A stretch of 64,000 nucleotides of DNA from NCBI GenBank assembly GCA_030268105.1, contig BSDZ01000004.1:5253001-5317000 (forward strand). The letters are read 5' to 3'. Under the pieces are notes generated by a model that ran no database searches, was not told the DNA's origin, and saw only the letters and a list, made by a program, of their open reading frames with translations. This document shows, one piece after another, positions 12,401 to 25,800 of this stretch (the stretch's first letter is position 1; each line of letters opens with the position of its first letter). The position numbers were made by a program, and so were the translations under genes. The stretch is from Volvox africanus. Lineage: Eukaryota > Chlorophyta > Chlorophyceae > Chlamydomonadales > Volvocaceae.

Positions 12401-14900
12401 CATTTGTCCCATGCATCCTGCGGTCAAACCACGCCCGAACAGATCCACGAGCACATTCTGCTGTACGGTGAGTGGCTGGAGTCGTCAGGGATCATCACGG
12501 CCCCACGGGTCTTTGTCTTTTGGGTCTTTAGGGCTTCTTCCTTCCTTACGGAGGGCGGCATGGACGGGTATGAAGCCAAGAGATAGGAGGTGCATGTTTA
12601 TGCGCTTCGTGTGTATTACGTGTCCCCCTGTGGCTCACCTGCTCAAAGGCGATATCCGCAAGATCCAGAAGATCAGGGTGGCGGGTCAGGAGCTGGAGGT
12701 GGAGACCATGATGTCGGAGGAGGGGGTGGATACTGTCAAGAAGTCCACCGCACACTACGCCAGCCGCGAGTCGTTCATAACCATGCGTGACAAGTAAGTG
12801 CGCGTGTACTCACCCTGCATAAGAAGCGCAGGCTTTTCGACCGTCTCGAGGGAGTTGTGAATCTAGGTTTTTTGAGGCACCTTTGGTTGGCCCGTGAGCA
12901 AGAAGAGGAATCGGTCTTGGCATGGATGAATGCGGCGGACTGCTGCTTTCTATCCCTCCGTCTCCTTACTTAAGAGCCAATTTTATCCTCTCTCCTCTCG
13001 CCAATTCCTCAGGCTTAAGGAGAAGGGCTACGAGGTCCGAGCCTCTCTAGACAACAGCGGTGGCGATGTTGGCGCCGCCGGCAGTGATGGCATTGGCGGC
13101 GGCAACCACAGCTCGCTGCAGGCCAAAGGTGGCATGGAGCTTGCGAAGATGGATGCCGGCGGCATGGCTGATACCGCCTCTTCGTCCATCTCCTCCGGCC
13201 GTGTTATCCTTGCCGTGCCCGACATCTCCATGGTCGACTACTTCCGCGAGCAGTTCGCGCAGCTACCGGTGCCATACGAGGTCGTGCCGGCGCTCGGGGC
13301 CGATAACGCTTTACAGCTAACCATGCAGGCCGCTGCGCTGGGGGGCTGCGACTTCGTGCTTCTGCATCCTGAATTCCTTCGCGACAAGGGCCCCGGCAGC
13401 CTGCCTGCACGCTTACAGGCCATAGGGCAGCGCGTGGCGGCCTTCGGCTGGTCATCCATGGGTCCTGTACGTGACCTGATCGAATCCGCCGGGCTGGACG
13501 GCTGGCTGGAGGGCCCCAGCTTTGGCTCAGGTATCAGCCAGCCTAACCTCATCGGCCTGGTGGCGCGCATGCAGCAAGCGCGCAAGATGGCTGCGATGCT
13601 GGGCATAAGCCCCGCTGGCGTTGGCATCTTCAGCATGGGTGGGTGGATGGGTGGTTGCGCGCGTCGGGAGCGTGTAATGCGCGGGCCTGGAACGCACGGA
13701 TGCAGTCTGCGTGTCGTTTATCTGGGTATCCCAGCGGGAGTGCCCTTTATCGTCATTGTGGCGGCGGCTGCGGATGGCAATATGCGTGGTTATTCACTTC
13801 GCTTTCCCTTTCCTGTAATTACCGTTCCCAGCGTCCCTCGCTCACTGCTGGAAATCTCGCAGATCCCATTTCGCTGTCGCGCGATCTATGTCCTGAATTT
13901 TTGTGACCCGCACATCATCAGGCAAAAACGCGATGGCCAGTGGTGCGAGCGGTATTATGGCTGCCGGCATGATGGGCACTGCCAACGTGATGCCCATGGG
14001 AGTTCACAGCAGCGCTAGCATCACGCCGCTGGGTGCCAACGGCCGCGTCGGAAGCGGCGGCAACGGCATGGGCATGATAGGCACCGTCAATCAGCAACCC
14101 GCGGGCGCCAACGGTGCGGATAGGGGTGGGAGTAGGGGGTTAGCTGCTTCCGTGGCTGAATGAAGTGTGAAGCGCATGATTATGAAAGGAGGCCATGGCA
14201 GGTATGCCGCACGGGGTGTTTCTTCCATGTTCTGCGAACAGTCATAAGAGGAAAATGCAGTTGCCATCCTTAGGGTCTCGGCGGTAAGTTGCAAGTTGTT
14301 GTATGCGTGGCTGGAAATTACGAATTGTCTTTATATGCTTGAGAACACAGATGCCAGGCCGTCGAGTTCGGTATTGTCCTGTCGTCCGCACCTCTGCATC
14401 CCAACCCAGGCATTTGAGCTCGTCCAGAACCTACACTCCGTCTCCTTCATCGCTCATGCCATGATGTTTCCTAACGTTGCAACAATGTGTCCTCCATGTT
14501 GCTTTCATTCCTCGCTCCGACGAATGCATGTCCCATGGGCCGCTCACTCCACGGTACAGGCATGGGCATCTCGCCCTTCCAGGTGGGCAGCAACCCTCTT
14601 TTCAATACGGCGCCGTCGCCCCTCAGCTCCCAGCCTGGTGACGCTGCTGCTGCTGCTGCTAGTATGATCGGTGCCGCCGGTGCTTCTGGGGTCATACAAA
14701 CTACCGGCTCTATCCGTAACTCGGGCATGATCGGCGGCGCCGCCGGCAGCCTGCACATGCCCATGATGGGCGCCATGCCGTTGACATCAATACCGATGGG
14801 CATGGGCGCGCCTGGCGGCAGCGGTGGTACGTCAGAGGCGGAGATGCTGCAGCAGCTGATGGCGGAGATCAACCGCCTCAAGAATGAGCTGGGCGAGTGA
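9483..14900 (+). CDS. ChR2: Channelrhodopsin-2 (VcChR2-like light-gated cation channel)
   Basis: A retinal-binding, light-gated cation channel of the eyespot plasma membrane that drives phototactic photocurrents. Fifteen exons keep frame: 9483-9578, 9668-9706, 9787-9806, 10143-10242, 10378-10407, 10688-10774, 10976-11110, 11209-11268, 11432-11579, 11970-12049, 12443-12467, 12649-12793, 13013-13638, 13922-14113 (or 14125) and 14560-14900. The protein is 707 or 711 residues, close to known ChRs. It starts MDHPVARSLI with an N-terminal CFC motif, then has seven transmembrane helices. Equivalents of Chlamydomonas ChR2 residues are E85 (E90), E92 (E97), R115 (R120), E118 (E123), C123 (C128), H129 (H134), D151 (D156), D248 (D253) and retinal lysine K252 (K257). 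After the helices come the conserved cytosolic domain (VILAVPDISMVDYFREQFAQ), a Gly/Met-rich linker and the terminal coiled coil EINRLKNELGE. The only splice ambiguity is the exon 14 donor; both choices keep frame. VcChR2 orthology rests on remembered sequence. Confidence 0.96.
9787..9806 (+). other. ChR2: 20-nt micro-exon of the channelrhodopsin gene
   Basis: Exon 2 ends in phase 0 (GAG CTG AAG|gtaagt), while exon 4 (GGCCGCG...) needs two preceding bases. The only sequence between them that restores frame and the family motif is the 20 nt flanked by gcgcag and gtacgc. It encodes IANALQ plus the first two bases of W. The junction then reads ELK-IANALQW-AAFAFSV, matching the IANALQW/TLQW region before helix 1 in channelrhodopsins. 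The donor (GTACGC) is weaker than the gene's other donors. Confidence 0.93.
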
Positions 14901-17900
14901 GGATACCGAGATATGCGCGAGAGGGTCTTCACCGACACCTGCCCAAGCGGTGTGATTATGAGGGACAGTATGGGCCGTACGGTGGCAGTGGTGGCGAGGC
15001 CTGTTGAAGCTCAAGGCAGAATAAGGCAGAAGTTTGAATAACGATGGGGTTCTCTGGTGATTCTTATTTTGGTATCGGGCGGTGGGCCCGGCATCGCGTT
15101 TGACACATGCTACCAAATGTAGTTCGGCCCCGTCGCTACAGTTGCCATCTCCGGCTCGCGCCCACTTACGTGCGTGTTTGTAGCTATCTGGCATCATGGC
15201 AGACGGCCCCCTCGGGGGTTCCATCGAACGGCTTGCGACCGGCCTGTGATGGTCGGACAGGACAGGACCCCGTTTACTTCCTTCCCCTCAGCCTCGGCAC
15301 CTTGCGGCGCCGCTACGAGTAGTGTGACATTTGGCACGTGCCGTTGATTTCCGGGCACAATCTGGTCCTTGAGATGCGCGGGGAATGTTTAAAAGTGGGG
15401 ACAGGGTGATTGGTGAATAAAATACGTGCTTGCTGACCTGCTGGGCGAGGGGTATCTGGAAACGGCCGCAACGGCACTTTGCGGCCCTAGCTGCGGCCCG
15501 GCTGCGGTCTTCTAGCTCACCCTCGTTGTTCTTCAAGAGTGCCATGGTGGTCAATACCACACTGCACCAGACATTCATGGCGGCTCGAATACCCCGGTGA
15601 GAACGGCATATATATTATGTCGCAATGGCTTAAAAGTGCAGATGAGCAGGGGCTTGTGTTTGTTCGTCGGTTGTGTCTATCGGCGTCCGTATATTACCCT
15701 GTGCATTGTGCAAGCCACGCCGATCCAGGTGTTCAATGATCATTTGGACGGCATCGCGAATTCTGAGTCACATAACCGCTTCTCTAGTCTTTGGCCTGTC
15801 CGTGTGCCTTCATCAATAAGTCTGCGATTAGCAAGGCTCCCGACCATCCAGCCAGGCTTGGGCCTGGGCTCTTGCACGCGTCAGCGGCAGGCTTCCCAGC
15901 TCTCCCTGGCAAGTGGCCTTAAGTAAGTGGGCACCGTGAATCCCCCTGTGCGAATTGTGCGGCTTGAGTTTGGGTTGTATTTGCGCGTCAAGCGACTTTT
16001 CTCTGGTTCTGATATTAGATTGGTTTGGTCGGGAGCTCGTGCATCGGTCGTGTGTGTCCCTTGCATCCACATACGCCGAGGAGGACATATACAGATAAAG
16101 AGAGGCGCAAAACAATGAGACGCGGTGGATCTTTTCATCGGTGTGGATGCGGCAGCAGGTGCGTGTGAAAAGCACACACACCTCATATGCGTGGATGCAG
16201 AAGTGAAAAAGGCTGCACCGTGCGCGTTGAACATCTGTGCGAAGTCAGGCGCGTGGTTTCCGGCGCTTTAGGTCCCGGACTGCTTCAATGGAGTTTTGAA
16301 TGGGGGCCATTAATTCATCCAGCAATGAGCGTGCGTGGCTTGGCCGATTCATTAATACCCCACACATGATCGGAATTAAGTGCGCAGCTGAAGATATCTC
16401 CCGGGAGGATAACGTTTTGCAGTTCGAGCTTCACCAGTTTTGCAAGAGACAACCCTCGCTGGCCCTGGAGCGCAGATTACTGTGAGGCATCGCCACCCTC
16501 GTTGTGTACGCGCGTGTAACCAGACTTTTTGTAATTTCGGACGGCCACGATCTAAATGATTTTCGAATGGAGCCCGAATATTCCGTTTGTGTCGAGAGAT
16601 TTTCTCGTACGCTGCATTATGTGAGCTGACATTGTATCCAATATCCGTGATGGCGAACGATGGTGCGGTGGTAGTATGGAGGTCGAGGTCGGGGTAAATT
16701 TCCGACACTGCTGGTTCATAGGGCGATGGTGGGTATATGGTCTGGTTTAGTCTGGCACAGCATCGTTCCCCGCTTGCGCCCGTTGGCTGCGTAGTTTTGA
16801 GGAGCTTGCGGTGTCGCGGGAACCAATGTCGTCACACTGTATATCGTATATAGCTGAGTTGCTGCACTGATAAATTGGTCAAGTGATGTAGTATCCTGGG
16901 GTATCTACGGTAGTGTCAAGGATTGGACCACAGATGGTCATCCTTCCGATCGGGCCTTTGTAGGCCGACACAACAGAGATACAACAAAGTGATGAACTCG
17001 AGAGACGGGAAAGCTGGCCCCATCGAGCGCAAACCATGAGATATTAGCGGCACATACACAGAGAATCATAATGTGAGTGGCAAGTGAGCAACCGCTTGAT
17101 TGCTCCACCTGTGGCCGTGTCTCCATTACACCCGCGGCATCTTGCTATTCCGCGCGTTTGCATGGCGAGGCGGCGAATTCCTGGTGTGGGCTTCATTCAT
17201 GTCTTGCATGTTGATGCGAACCTTTGGTTACTCCTGTCGAAATTGCAACGTGCGTCGAAATTTAACTGAATTTAGCTGTGTACTTCCCCGGCCGGAGCAG
17301 CCTTGCAGGCGGGGGGCGGAAGGCTATCTGGATAGGCCATGTGAGTGGTGCTCCAGCGCCGCCAGCGGGCGGGCGCCTAAAGCAGGCCTCGGATTAGCCT
17401 TTTGTATTTTCCAGGAATAGGCTTCTGGACTGCGATCAATGGCTTCCTTCCTTATTGGCCTGAAACGTTTCATTGTCGGCACTAACTTAGCATGCGGCAT
17501 TGTGGCCGTGAATCTATGTATGGACCACCACCTATGCGGCCATAAATTTCTTGTGTGCGAAACCCCTCACGGCTGTGGATGAAGGATTGCTGTTTTGAAC
17601 GCGGCAATCGCGCTGTACTAGCTTCTTCACCAAGACCCGAGTGGCCACAAGGTGCCGAGTGGATTCGTTGCAAGTGTTTGTACTTCTTTCCTTATTTTAA
17701 CAACACCACTGTGTCGACGGCTCTCGGATCCTTTGGGTCCCGTTTGGCGCGAGGGCTCGAGCGTATCTCACGGGTTCTCTAACTTGGGGTTGGTGGTTAA
17801 ATGGCTATATATTTGTGGATGCGTACGCGTGTACATTGACTTGCGAGCGAGCGCTTTCAATGCTGGTTTCCTTCAGCAATGTTTTCATATAAAGTTAAGA

Positions 17901-20900
17901 TTCAGCTTTGGAGAGGGTGTCTATTTGAAACGGTGATCGCCTTCGTTAAGTGTATAATCTGACTTCTTCCCATTGCTGGGTGCCACGGTTTGTGAAGCGC
18001 GCTCTGAATATGCCCCTTGTTTACTGGGTACTGGCTGGGCATGCTGCATTGGTGGTGATGTGCAGGAGGGTAGTGCTGTGTTGGCTGTGTATAGTTGGTA
18101 TCCTGGGGTGTCTAGCTATATACGGGTAGTATTCGGGTTGGACTGTGTCTATCTGGACATCTTCCGATCGGGCCTTTGCTCATCAGGGGGATATGAGGGA
18201 GATACAACACTGCGCGCCCCTCTTGCCTCATCATCGCTGTCAGGATTACCTTCCATGGATTGGTTTGGAAGGATTCGGTCGGTTTGCCGTTGGCTGCAGA
18301 TATCACTTTGGTGCGGCCTGCTGTATGTATGTTCCATTGGAACATATATGTACCTTTCTGGTTTTGCCGGCCTGATGGTGCCACCGGCTTCATCAGTTGT
18401 CCTAAACATGCTCTGCTGGTTACCGTGTACGGGCTTATCGCGTCAATCAATAACCCTCTTTTGGTCAAATGGCGATAGAATACTCGTTCGGCTGGGTGTA
18501 TGTTAGACGGTGCTCTCGCTACCTGTGCGATGTACCTGGCAGGTTGGACACCTCAGTTGTCCTAGTATGTGTGTGGGATAGGGGGGCTTTGCTTCACCCG
18601 TGGCTACTACCTGGCAGTCCCCACCTTCCCCTGTATTTTGGGGCACCCTCATCCGTTCACCCATGTTGACTTCTCCAAAATCAGTGATTTCCCGGGTTCA
18701 GCACCCACCGCCAGCATCCAGTGGAATCTCCCGGATCAACGGCGGCCTCAACTCCACTCCTGGTCGGTTCGCAAGTCACTATAACCGGGATCCTCACCGT
18801 CCATCAACATCGGGGGAACATCCATCCTCATCCAAGGGAGATATTATCATCCCGTTCTCAGTCAGGACCGATTCTGGAACTTCCAGGGAGATAGTGTCGT
18901 GCCATAACGGTTGTACCTAATATATGATAGTCGTCGTGCTTATATTGGTGTGTGTTCATGCATGCAGTTGATTAGCATGCGTGCTGCACACAGGTGCATC
19001 TGCCCCTGTTGCGTCACTTTACAAGCCCTGTCTATATGTAATAATGCGTATATTTGGGCGCGCGTGGAGAGACTGATGGGTGCATGGGCTCCTAGATAGG
19101 GGCGATGCACGCACCCTGCTGGCCTATTTTCCCCCATATCAATAAACTATTGTAAAGCAAATTAGGGTGCGTTTGTACCAGTCGTCCTAACGATTCTGGA
19201 ATTCTTATGCGGAAGCGTCTGTTTAATTTGATTGGCGAATGCTCGCAAGTAGGACAATGTACGTTCAGTTAAAGCAAATTACTATCCATAAAAGGCATAA
19301 AGCAACCGACATTGCAACTGCATCATGTAGGATTGTACGCTTCCCACTGCAGCTCCTGTTCGTGTTGTGGATGACTGTGTTGGTTGATGTACAGGGTGTG
19401 GCTGTGGGACCCGCAGATGGCAAATAATCATCGGTTATATGTGAGAGTCTCTTGGGACTCATCTCTCCACTGCCAGCTGAGGAAGCAAGGCAGCGCACTG
19501 CTGGTATTGATTAGCCCAGTAGTGCGAGGAAGTCAACCCAGTAGGTGGTGCACCTCAGGGAGGTGGATGCCCGTCCACCTAAATTCCCGTATATGCCCCC
19601 TTCACACAACCACCCCAGTGATTGCGCCGCTTTCATCCATTCCCAGCAGTCCCCAAGCGATTGCTTGCAGCTCAGCTCAGTTGCTTTTCAAGCCGGCAAC
19701 TAAAAAACAAGAGACTTCATTCAGCTCCTCCATCCCCCGTTGACCTTTGTTTTGCTTATCGAAGTCACTTACGTGAATGTGGATTGGTGAGACAGCAGTG
19801 AACCATCCAGAAGTATGGGCATCAGGGACTCAAGTAGATTCATTGGACATAGATTGTGTCTTTTGAGCGGAGCAGATGGTACCGTGAAGTCCTGCGTCCT
19901 GGCTCCTGGGTGGTCGTGGTCGCTATTGGTCGCTGGAGGAGCTGGAGGAAACCTAACTGTGCAGACGAACTTCACTGTTGCCTAACATCCACAGACATGA
20001 CCAAAACACGAAGAATAAACACCGAAGCGCTGCACCGGGCGAGCTTCACCCGAGTTGTCGTCAGGTAGAGCGGATAGGGTATGGCCCAATACAAGAGACT
20101 CACGCTCGAAGGGCGTTCACAGCAGGGCGCGCGCACTCACCAGGAAGGTTGCTCCAAGGACAATCCTATGGCGCAAGCGACGCACGGTGTGCGCTAATAG
20201 GCGAGGCTACCGACTTGTGGAGCAGGGCTTGATGGACTGTCGGAGAAACCTCAGGAGACCTGGACACGCAGACTTACCAGGTAAATAAAGCGCTGCAGAG
20301 CAACCATTACTTACTTTAAAATAAAGAGTCATCCACCTATCCACCATATCGGCATAGATAGGTGCTCGACGAAACAGGAGTACGCCATTAAAGCTAGGTC
20401 AAAGATAGGCCTTTTCAGCTAAAACATTTTATAGCTAGGTCGACTACATATATTACCAACACGAAAAGGCGATAGGCTAACCTCAGGTTACTATCAATTG
20501 GCCAACCCGAAACGACCACTCCGAAACCACGAGAACCACTCAAAATTCGAATTATTACTGACGGTCTTAACAATTTTACATACCAAATTTGGAACCTTGC
20601 AATAGCTTACTGATGATCAATATGCGCAAGCTGGATAATGACGGTCCTCCAACGCACAATTGGGGTTGAACACCAATAATGTAACGGACACGTGCCACTG
20701 CGATATCCGACTTCGACGAAACTAACGGAATCCGTTGCTCAGCGTCGCAGGCAGATATATTGAGTTTGTAAAATCGTCGCAAGCGCATTATGATTGGAAC
20801 GCGATGGATCAGTGGAAACCTGCGGGAGTGCCCAGTGAATCCACAGGATCCACATGGACGCCCTTTCCGCGGCATGCACGGGTCGACAATTCCGGGTGCC

Positions 20901-22816
20901 CTCGGGTGCGAAGATGAGAGCAGCATTGGGGAATAGATTTATCAAAAGATGATTTATTACGTGGGATGTAATAAGTGCCCCAGTGGGAAGTCATGATAAA
21001 AGTTCCGGGAAAATGAAACGAGCTAGTACTAAATTTCAGAGAGGCGACGATACTGGTAATTAAGAGTAATAAAAACTAGTAAGGCATAGACGAACCGAAA
21101 GGTTCAGGAAGCAAGTGAAGAAAGGGACAAACCCAAAACTAAATCGACAAAGAAGCCCAGTTCATCGGAAAGGAGAGAGAAAAAGGTTCATCGGTGAATA
21201 GTGAAGTCCTACCAACCCATACCGACATTCAACGAGCATGAACTCGTTGGTCTTCACCGTTATTATTTTAAATAATCAAGGAACATGGTCGGAAGTCGTA
21301 ATAATGTCATTCAATATATTGTGGGCTAGGTCGAATGTGGTGGGCAGATTGGTTGGCGGATGGCGGGTACCGATGCATTTATGTCATACAGTAATGCCAT
21401 ACGGTAGCCACAAGACTGAAAGGCAAAACTGGAATCTTGACCTTTTGGCATTTCTATGGTTTGTCCTGCGGAAGGTAGGCGCGCTGGGAGCGCATGTGGC
21501 ATTAGGGCTCGCCATGATGGGATTGGGGGTTGTTGATCGGGCAAGGTGTCATCATCAGGCGAAGGCGACAAGCTGAATAAGTATAATAATGCATGTGAAG
21601 GGGCACGGGCCTGCATTTCCTCGCCCCAAGCCGCAGCGGACGATCTGCGAGATCCACGGTCGCCATGCAGGCCGGACGGAACGCGTCACGCAGTCAAGCG
21701 CAGTCGAGGGCCTGGTTGCATAGCTGCTAGACTTGAAATTATGAACGCTAAATGCATTAGCGATGAAATGCTTTCACGTGCTCGGTCGCAAATGATTGGA
21801 TTTCATGCGGAACAATGCTGCGGCATGATTTGTAAAGGTTTACGAATTACATACGTTAAGAGTAGAAAACGTAAGATCAATTGCCTCCAAAGGAAAGATG
21901 GCTTGCGCCTCGCTAGCTGTCAAAGTGCAATAATCTTGTGGCCCTTTCGACGTACGCGGCTGTTTACTCGTGCTGCACTATTTCTATAGCTTTGTGCCGG
22001 ATGCAGTCCATCAACGCAAACCGCGCAAGGGCTGCTGGGCTGTCAGATGTAACTCCTACCCGGGGCTCCTGCTGCGGCTAGTCAACGCCCTCATTAAACC
22101 TTAGTAAACAGCCCTACTCGTAAATTGACACCTCGAAAAAAAATCTACTTGCACGCTCTGCAATTGATTGTAATCTGTATTTGGATCTATTGATTAACTT
22201 GCTGTAAATATTTCAATATTGGATTTCATATCTGTGAGGCATAATGACGTATGTCAGTCACGTCATTCCGTGGTGGGATGCCGGCAACAACATTATAGAT
22301 GTACGTTTAGAAACGGTAGGTCCGTAGTGTCATTGAAACCGGACCAGCTGATGAGCATATATATCAAATGATAAGAGTACAAATCTATAGACAAATTTCT
22401 AAAAACTTCATTGATATTATCACGGACAGTGCAACTACCGAATGCAGTTTCCGAGAAGGGAGCACACGTACGGTGCTGTACGATGAACGCGGCCGAACTT
22501 TACGTTTTCTGTGAGACTATTGATTAAAACATGCAAAAACATAACCGATTTATCTGATAGTGTATAGGGGCTTAGGAAATAACAATACATATTGATTCCG
22601 GTGTACCAAGCTGTATTCGCGCCCCGACAGCAACCTATACGTGCCTCCGATCTTATTACTTGTGCTTCAGTGTATATGAATCATGTTGTACCGATGTTTC
22701 TGCTAAATACCCTCACCGGATGGTAAGATATCGAGTGATACAGCTTACAGGAAAGATTATATTGGGTTCAAACCAGGTTGAACAGTTTCCATCCAGCGAA
22801 CGTTGAGTGACGCAAA
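14901..22816. other. Long region without a supported gene
   Basis: About 7.9 kb downstream of the channelrhodopsin. Its left end must hold the ChR 3' UTR, and its right end the promoter of the first metalloproteinase. Open frames are short, with frequent stops and no recognised motif. A diverged direct duplication is visible near 16.9 and 18.1 kb and is listed separately. The 22.0-22.8 kb stretch is A/T-rich and has no long open frame. Confidence 0.45.
16890..18210 (+). repeat. Diverged direct duplication (copies near 16890-17000 and 18100-18210)
   Basis: Both copies carry gtatcctgggg, then, after 50-75 nt of looser similarity, an exactly shared 18-nt block (ttccgatcgggcctttg plus flanking base) and gagatacaac. 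The spacing inside each copy is similar but contains indels. No coding function is visible; this may be a decayed mobile element or a local segmental duplication. The extent of each copy was judged by eye. Confidence 0.4.
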
Positions 22817-25800
22817 ATGGCTTTGATTGTTAGTTTATTCGTTCTTCTGGCTGTGGGCAGCTCTTTTTCGTATTCAGAGGGGTTGGCCGCGAATGCCGCA
22901 AGCCGGAGGGTCATGCAGGAGGGAACTGGTCAGGTGAGCCTTTTAAACAACGGTACTAATGAGTTTGAAAATTGCGTAAGAAATGAGTGTTAATTATTGA
23001 ACGTCTGCGCCGTCTGTCCACGCCCGTCATAGGCAACGGTATTGCCAGCTCGCTACTCAGGTGCTTCTAAAACAAAAGGAGGTTCAAAAGGGAATCTGTC
23101 ACCGCCACCTCCGCCCAGTCCGCCTTCACCGAACGTCCCGATGCCACCACTGATGCCATTGGAGCCATTAATGCCCTCTAGTCCTCCAGGAAAACGCCGT
23201 GGGGGTACAGGAAAGTCACTGAAGCTGCCACGTCCGCCCAAGCTGGCTGCGCCTACGCTTGAACCACCGCAACCATCATCACCGCCACCGCCACCGCCGC
23301 CGCCGCCACCACCACCACTTTCGCCACCTCCATCTTCACCGTCACGACCGCCACTTTCGCCACGTCAACGCCCACGTTCACCTTCACCACCGCCACGTCC
23401 GCCTTCGCCACCTCAACCTCCGCCCCAGCTGCCACCTCCACCACCCCCACGCTCTCCTCCACCACCCCCACGCTCGCCTCCACCGTCGCGGCCACCGCCA
23501 CCTTCACCTCAGCCACCGCCGCCGCGACGCTCGCCACCCTTGCCTCCTCCTTTACCACCCTCGTCCCCTTGGCCCCCCCGGCCCTTTTACGGTATGTTCC
23601 GTAGATCTCCCCCCGCTCCTTCCAAACCCCCTCCATCGGCACCACCCGCTCAGCCGCCGCCCCTGCCGCCGCCCCCACGGTCACCATCACGACGATCACC
23701 ACCGCCAGCGTCACCACCGCCATCGCCGCCGCCGCGCCCGTCTGCAGTCACCAGGCCGCCGCCGCCGCGCCAAGAGTCCCCGCCACCACCCGCAATAGAG
23801 GACGTCTTTGTCCGCACCGACGACAGTACTCTGACGTCTGACTCTCCAACTTTCACGAGTATCGTCATGGCCGTGGACAAATGTGGCGAAGCCTCGTCGG
23901 CAAACTTCACTGCTTTGCAGGTGGCCTGCGAAAGCGGAGGGGGGGGAGGCGGGCGGGTGCAGGCCGTCGGGCGGCGTCGAGGGGTGGGCAGGCGCAGGAG
24001 GAGGGAGGTCTCTCCAATCCTAGAATCCTAGAAGGGTGGACTCAACGCCTCTTGCTTAACATCCTGACCGACCAATCGGGTCACTGCTGTTGTGAGACCA
24101 GACCGACGGTACGTGAAAAGTGTTTTTCGGTTTGCGTGCTCCCCAGGCCTTATGGTCTAAGCTCCTGCCGGACTACTTCAGGCGGGCCTCTTTCGGCACC
24201 ATGGCAATGCCCAACAACGCCGCTTTCAATTACGTCCTTCCGGCCCGAGTGAATGTTGGCTGCCCTGGTAGGTCCTCCCCAGGTCCATCGGATTGGCACT
24301 TACCCATACGTCGAATGAGAAGACCTGCCAAACTTGCGCTCAACACACGTCGCTATACGTCGCTTGGGAGCAGATTAGCGCCTCTTGAGCACTGCCCTTA
24401 GCCTGGCTTGGCCTAGCTCCTCATGATTGGTTGCAGTTAAGTCCGCACCCACACTCCCGCCTGGTGTGGCCAGAGCGGGCCTGGATCCCCTGGATCCGGC
24501 AGGCTAAGGATACCCCCCCCCCTGCAATGCCCCCTTTGCACGATCCTTTCACCTGCAGCCACCAGCGACATCAAGTATTGGGCGATTGCGGCAGACAGGG
24601 ACGCCTCGCAGGTGGGTGCGTGAGGGATTGGGTGGGAAACGGAAGCCCATAAAAAAGGGGAAAGGGAAGGAGGGGTGAGGAGGGAGGGAGGGACTCGGAC
24701 CCGTTCACCCGACCAAAGCGGGGAATTTCAGAGCCGTGTCGAAAGCTGGAAAGTTAAGGAACCGAAACCGTGTACTGCTTCCATGCGTGTAATTCCCTTA
24801 CATTATTATATAATGCAAGTACTTACGTAACTTTTGTTGTGTTGTTTGTCGCAATCGAACACAGCGATTGGGAGTGGACCTGGGAAGCTATCGGTCGCAC
24901 GTTTACATCCTTCCACCAAGTTTTGGGGAGGTTTGGTCATTCGGCACCATTATGTGCCCCAGGGACGGCACCAGCGTCGTCCCTAGGGTTTGGACCGCGG
25001 CCCGAGACCAGACCGGTGAGCCCCTCAGAGCAGTGGAATGAGGTTTGCCCCCTGGGACGAGCAAACAGATTTATAATGACAGGATTCCAGGATCCAGGAT
25101 CTCGGATCCAGGTTGAGATCTTTGTTGTTATTGGATTTCAATGCAAAAGCTTGTCAGATAGGGGGAGGGGGTTGAAAGATTGCGCGGAGGTCGGGAACCC
25201 TGAGGGGCTGAAACCCGGATAGGGTGCCAGCACGCCGGTCCTGCACATGAGTGGGGAGACAGACGGGGACGGGAGGTCCTTTGTGGGACGCGTCCAAGTG
25301 TCTCTACGTGTAATTGTGTGTATGTGTATTTACGTGAGTGTCTGTCTGTGTGTACGTCTGTACATTTGTACCATGTAGCCCGCCTTCCTCCCACATCATC
25401 CCTCCTCCTCCCCTCCCCTCCCATGCCTCTCTTCCTGTACGACTACGAGCTCCTGTGTTCTTTCTGCTTATTCTCTGCCGTACATAGCACCAAACACCCC
25501 TTGCTTCCCATGTCACGTTTCCTCCGGTTTCCTTTCTTTCCGTACGCCTACGCCATACGTCCTTGCTATTACGACTGCTACCGCCGCCGTTGCCCCAGGT
25601 GGGTGGGGTCGCGCGGAACCGCGCTTGGTTCGGTTGGTACGCACGCGCACTTCAAGCTGGCCGGGTTGGGTGGATGGGTTGGTTAGGTTAAGGCGTGTGT
25701 AGGTTTACTTTACAGGTGGGTCGGGAGGAGCACTCGCATGACAGCGCCAGCGCCAGGGGTCGCGGTCAGGTCAGCTTGGCCTGGGAGTCAGCACGTCTTT

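Noticed and set aside
12930..14018. A continuous 362-codon frame as an unspliced gene
   Set aside because: Its middle part is channelrhodopsin exon 13, but the ends read through introns: a clear acceptor is at 13012 and a donor at 13639, and the next exon is in a different frame.
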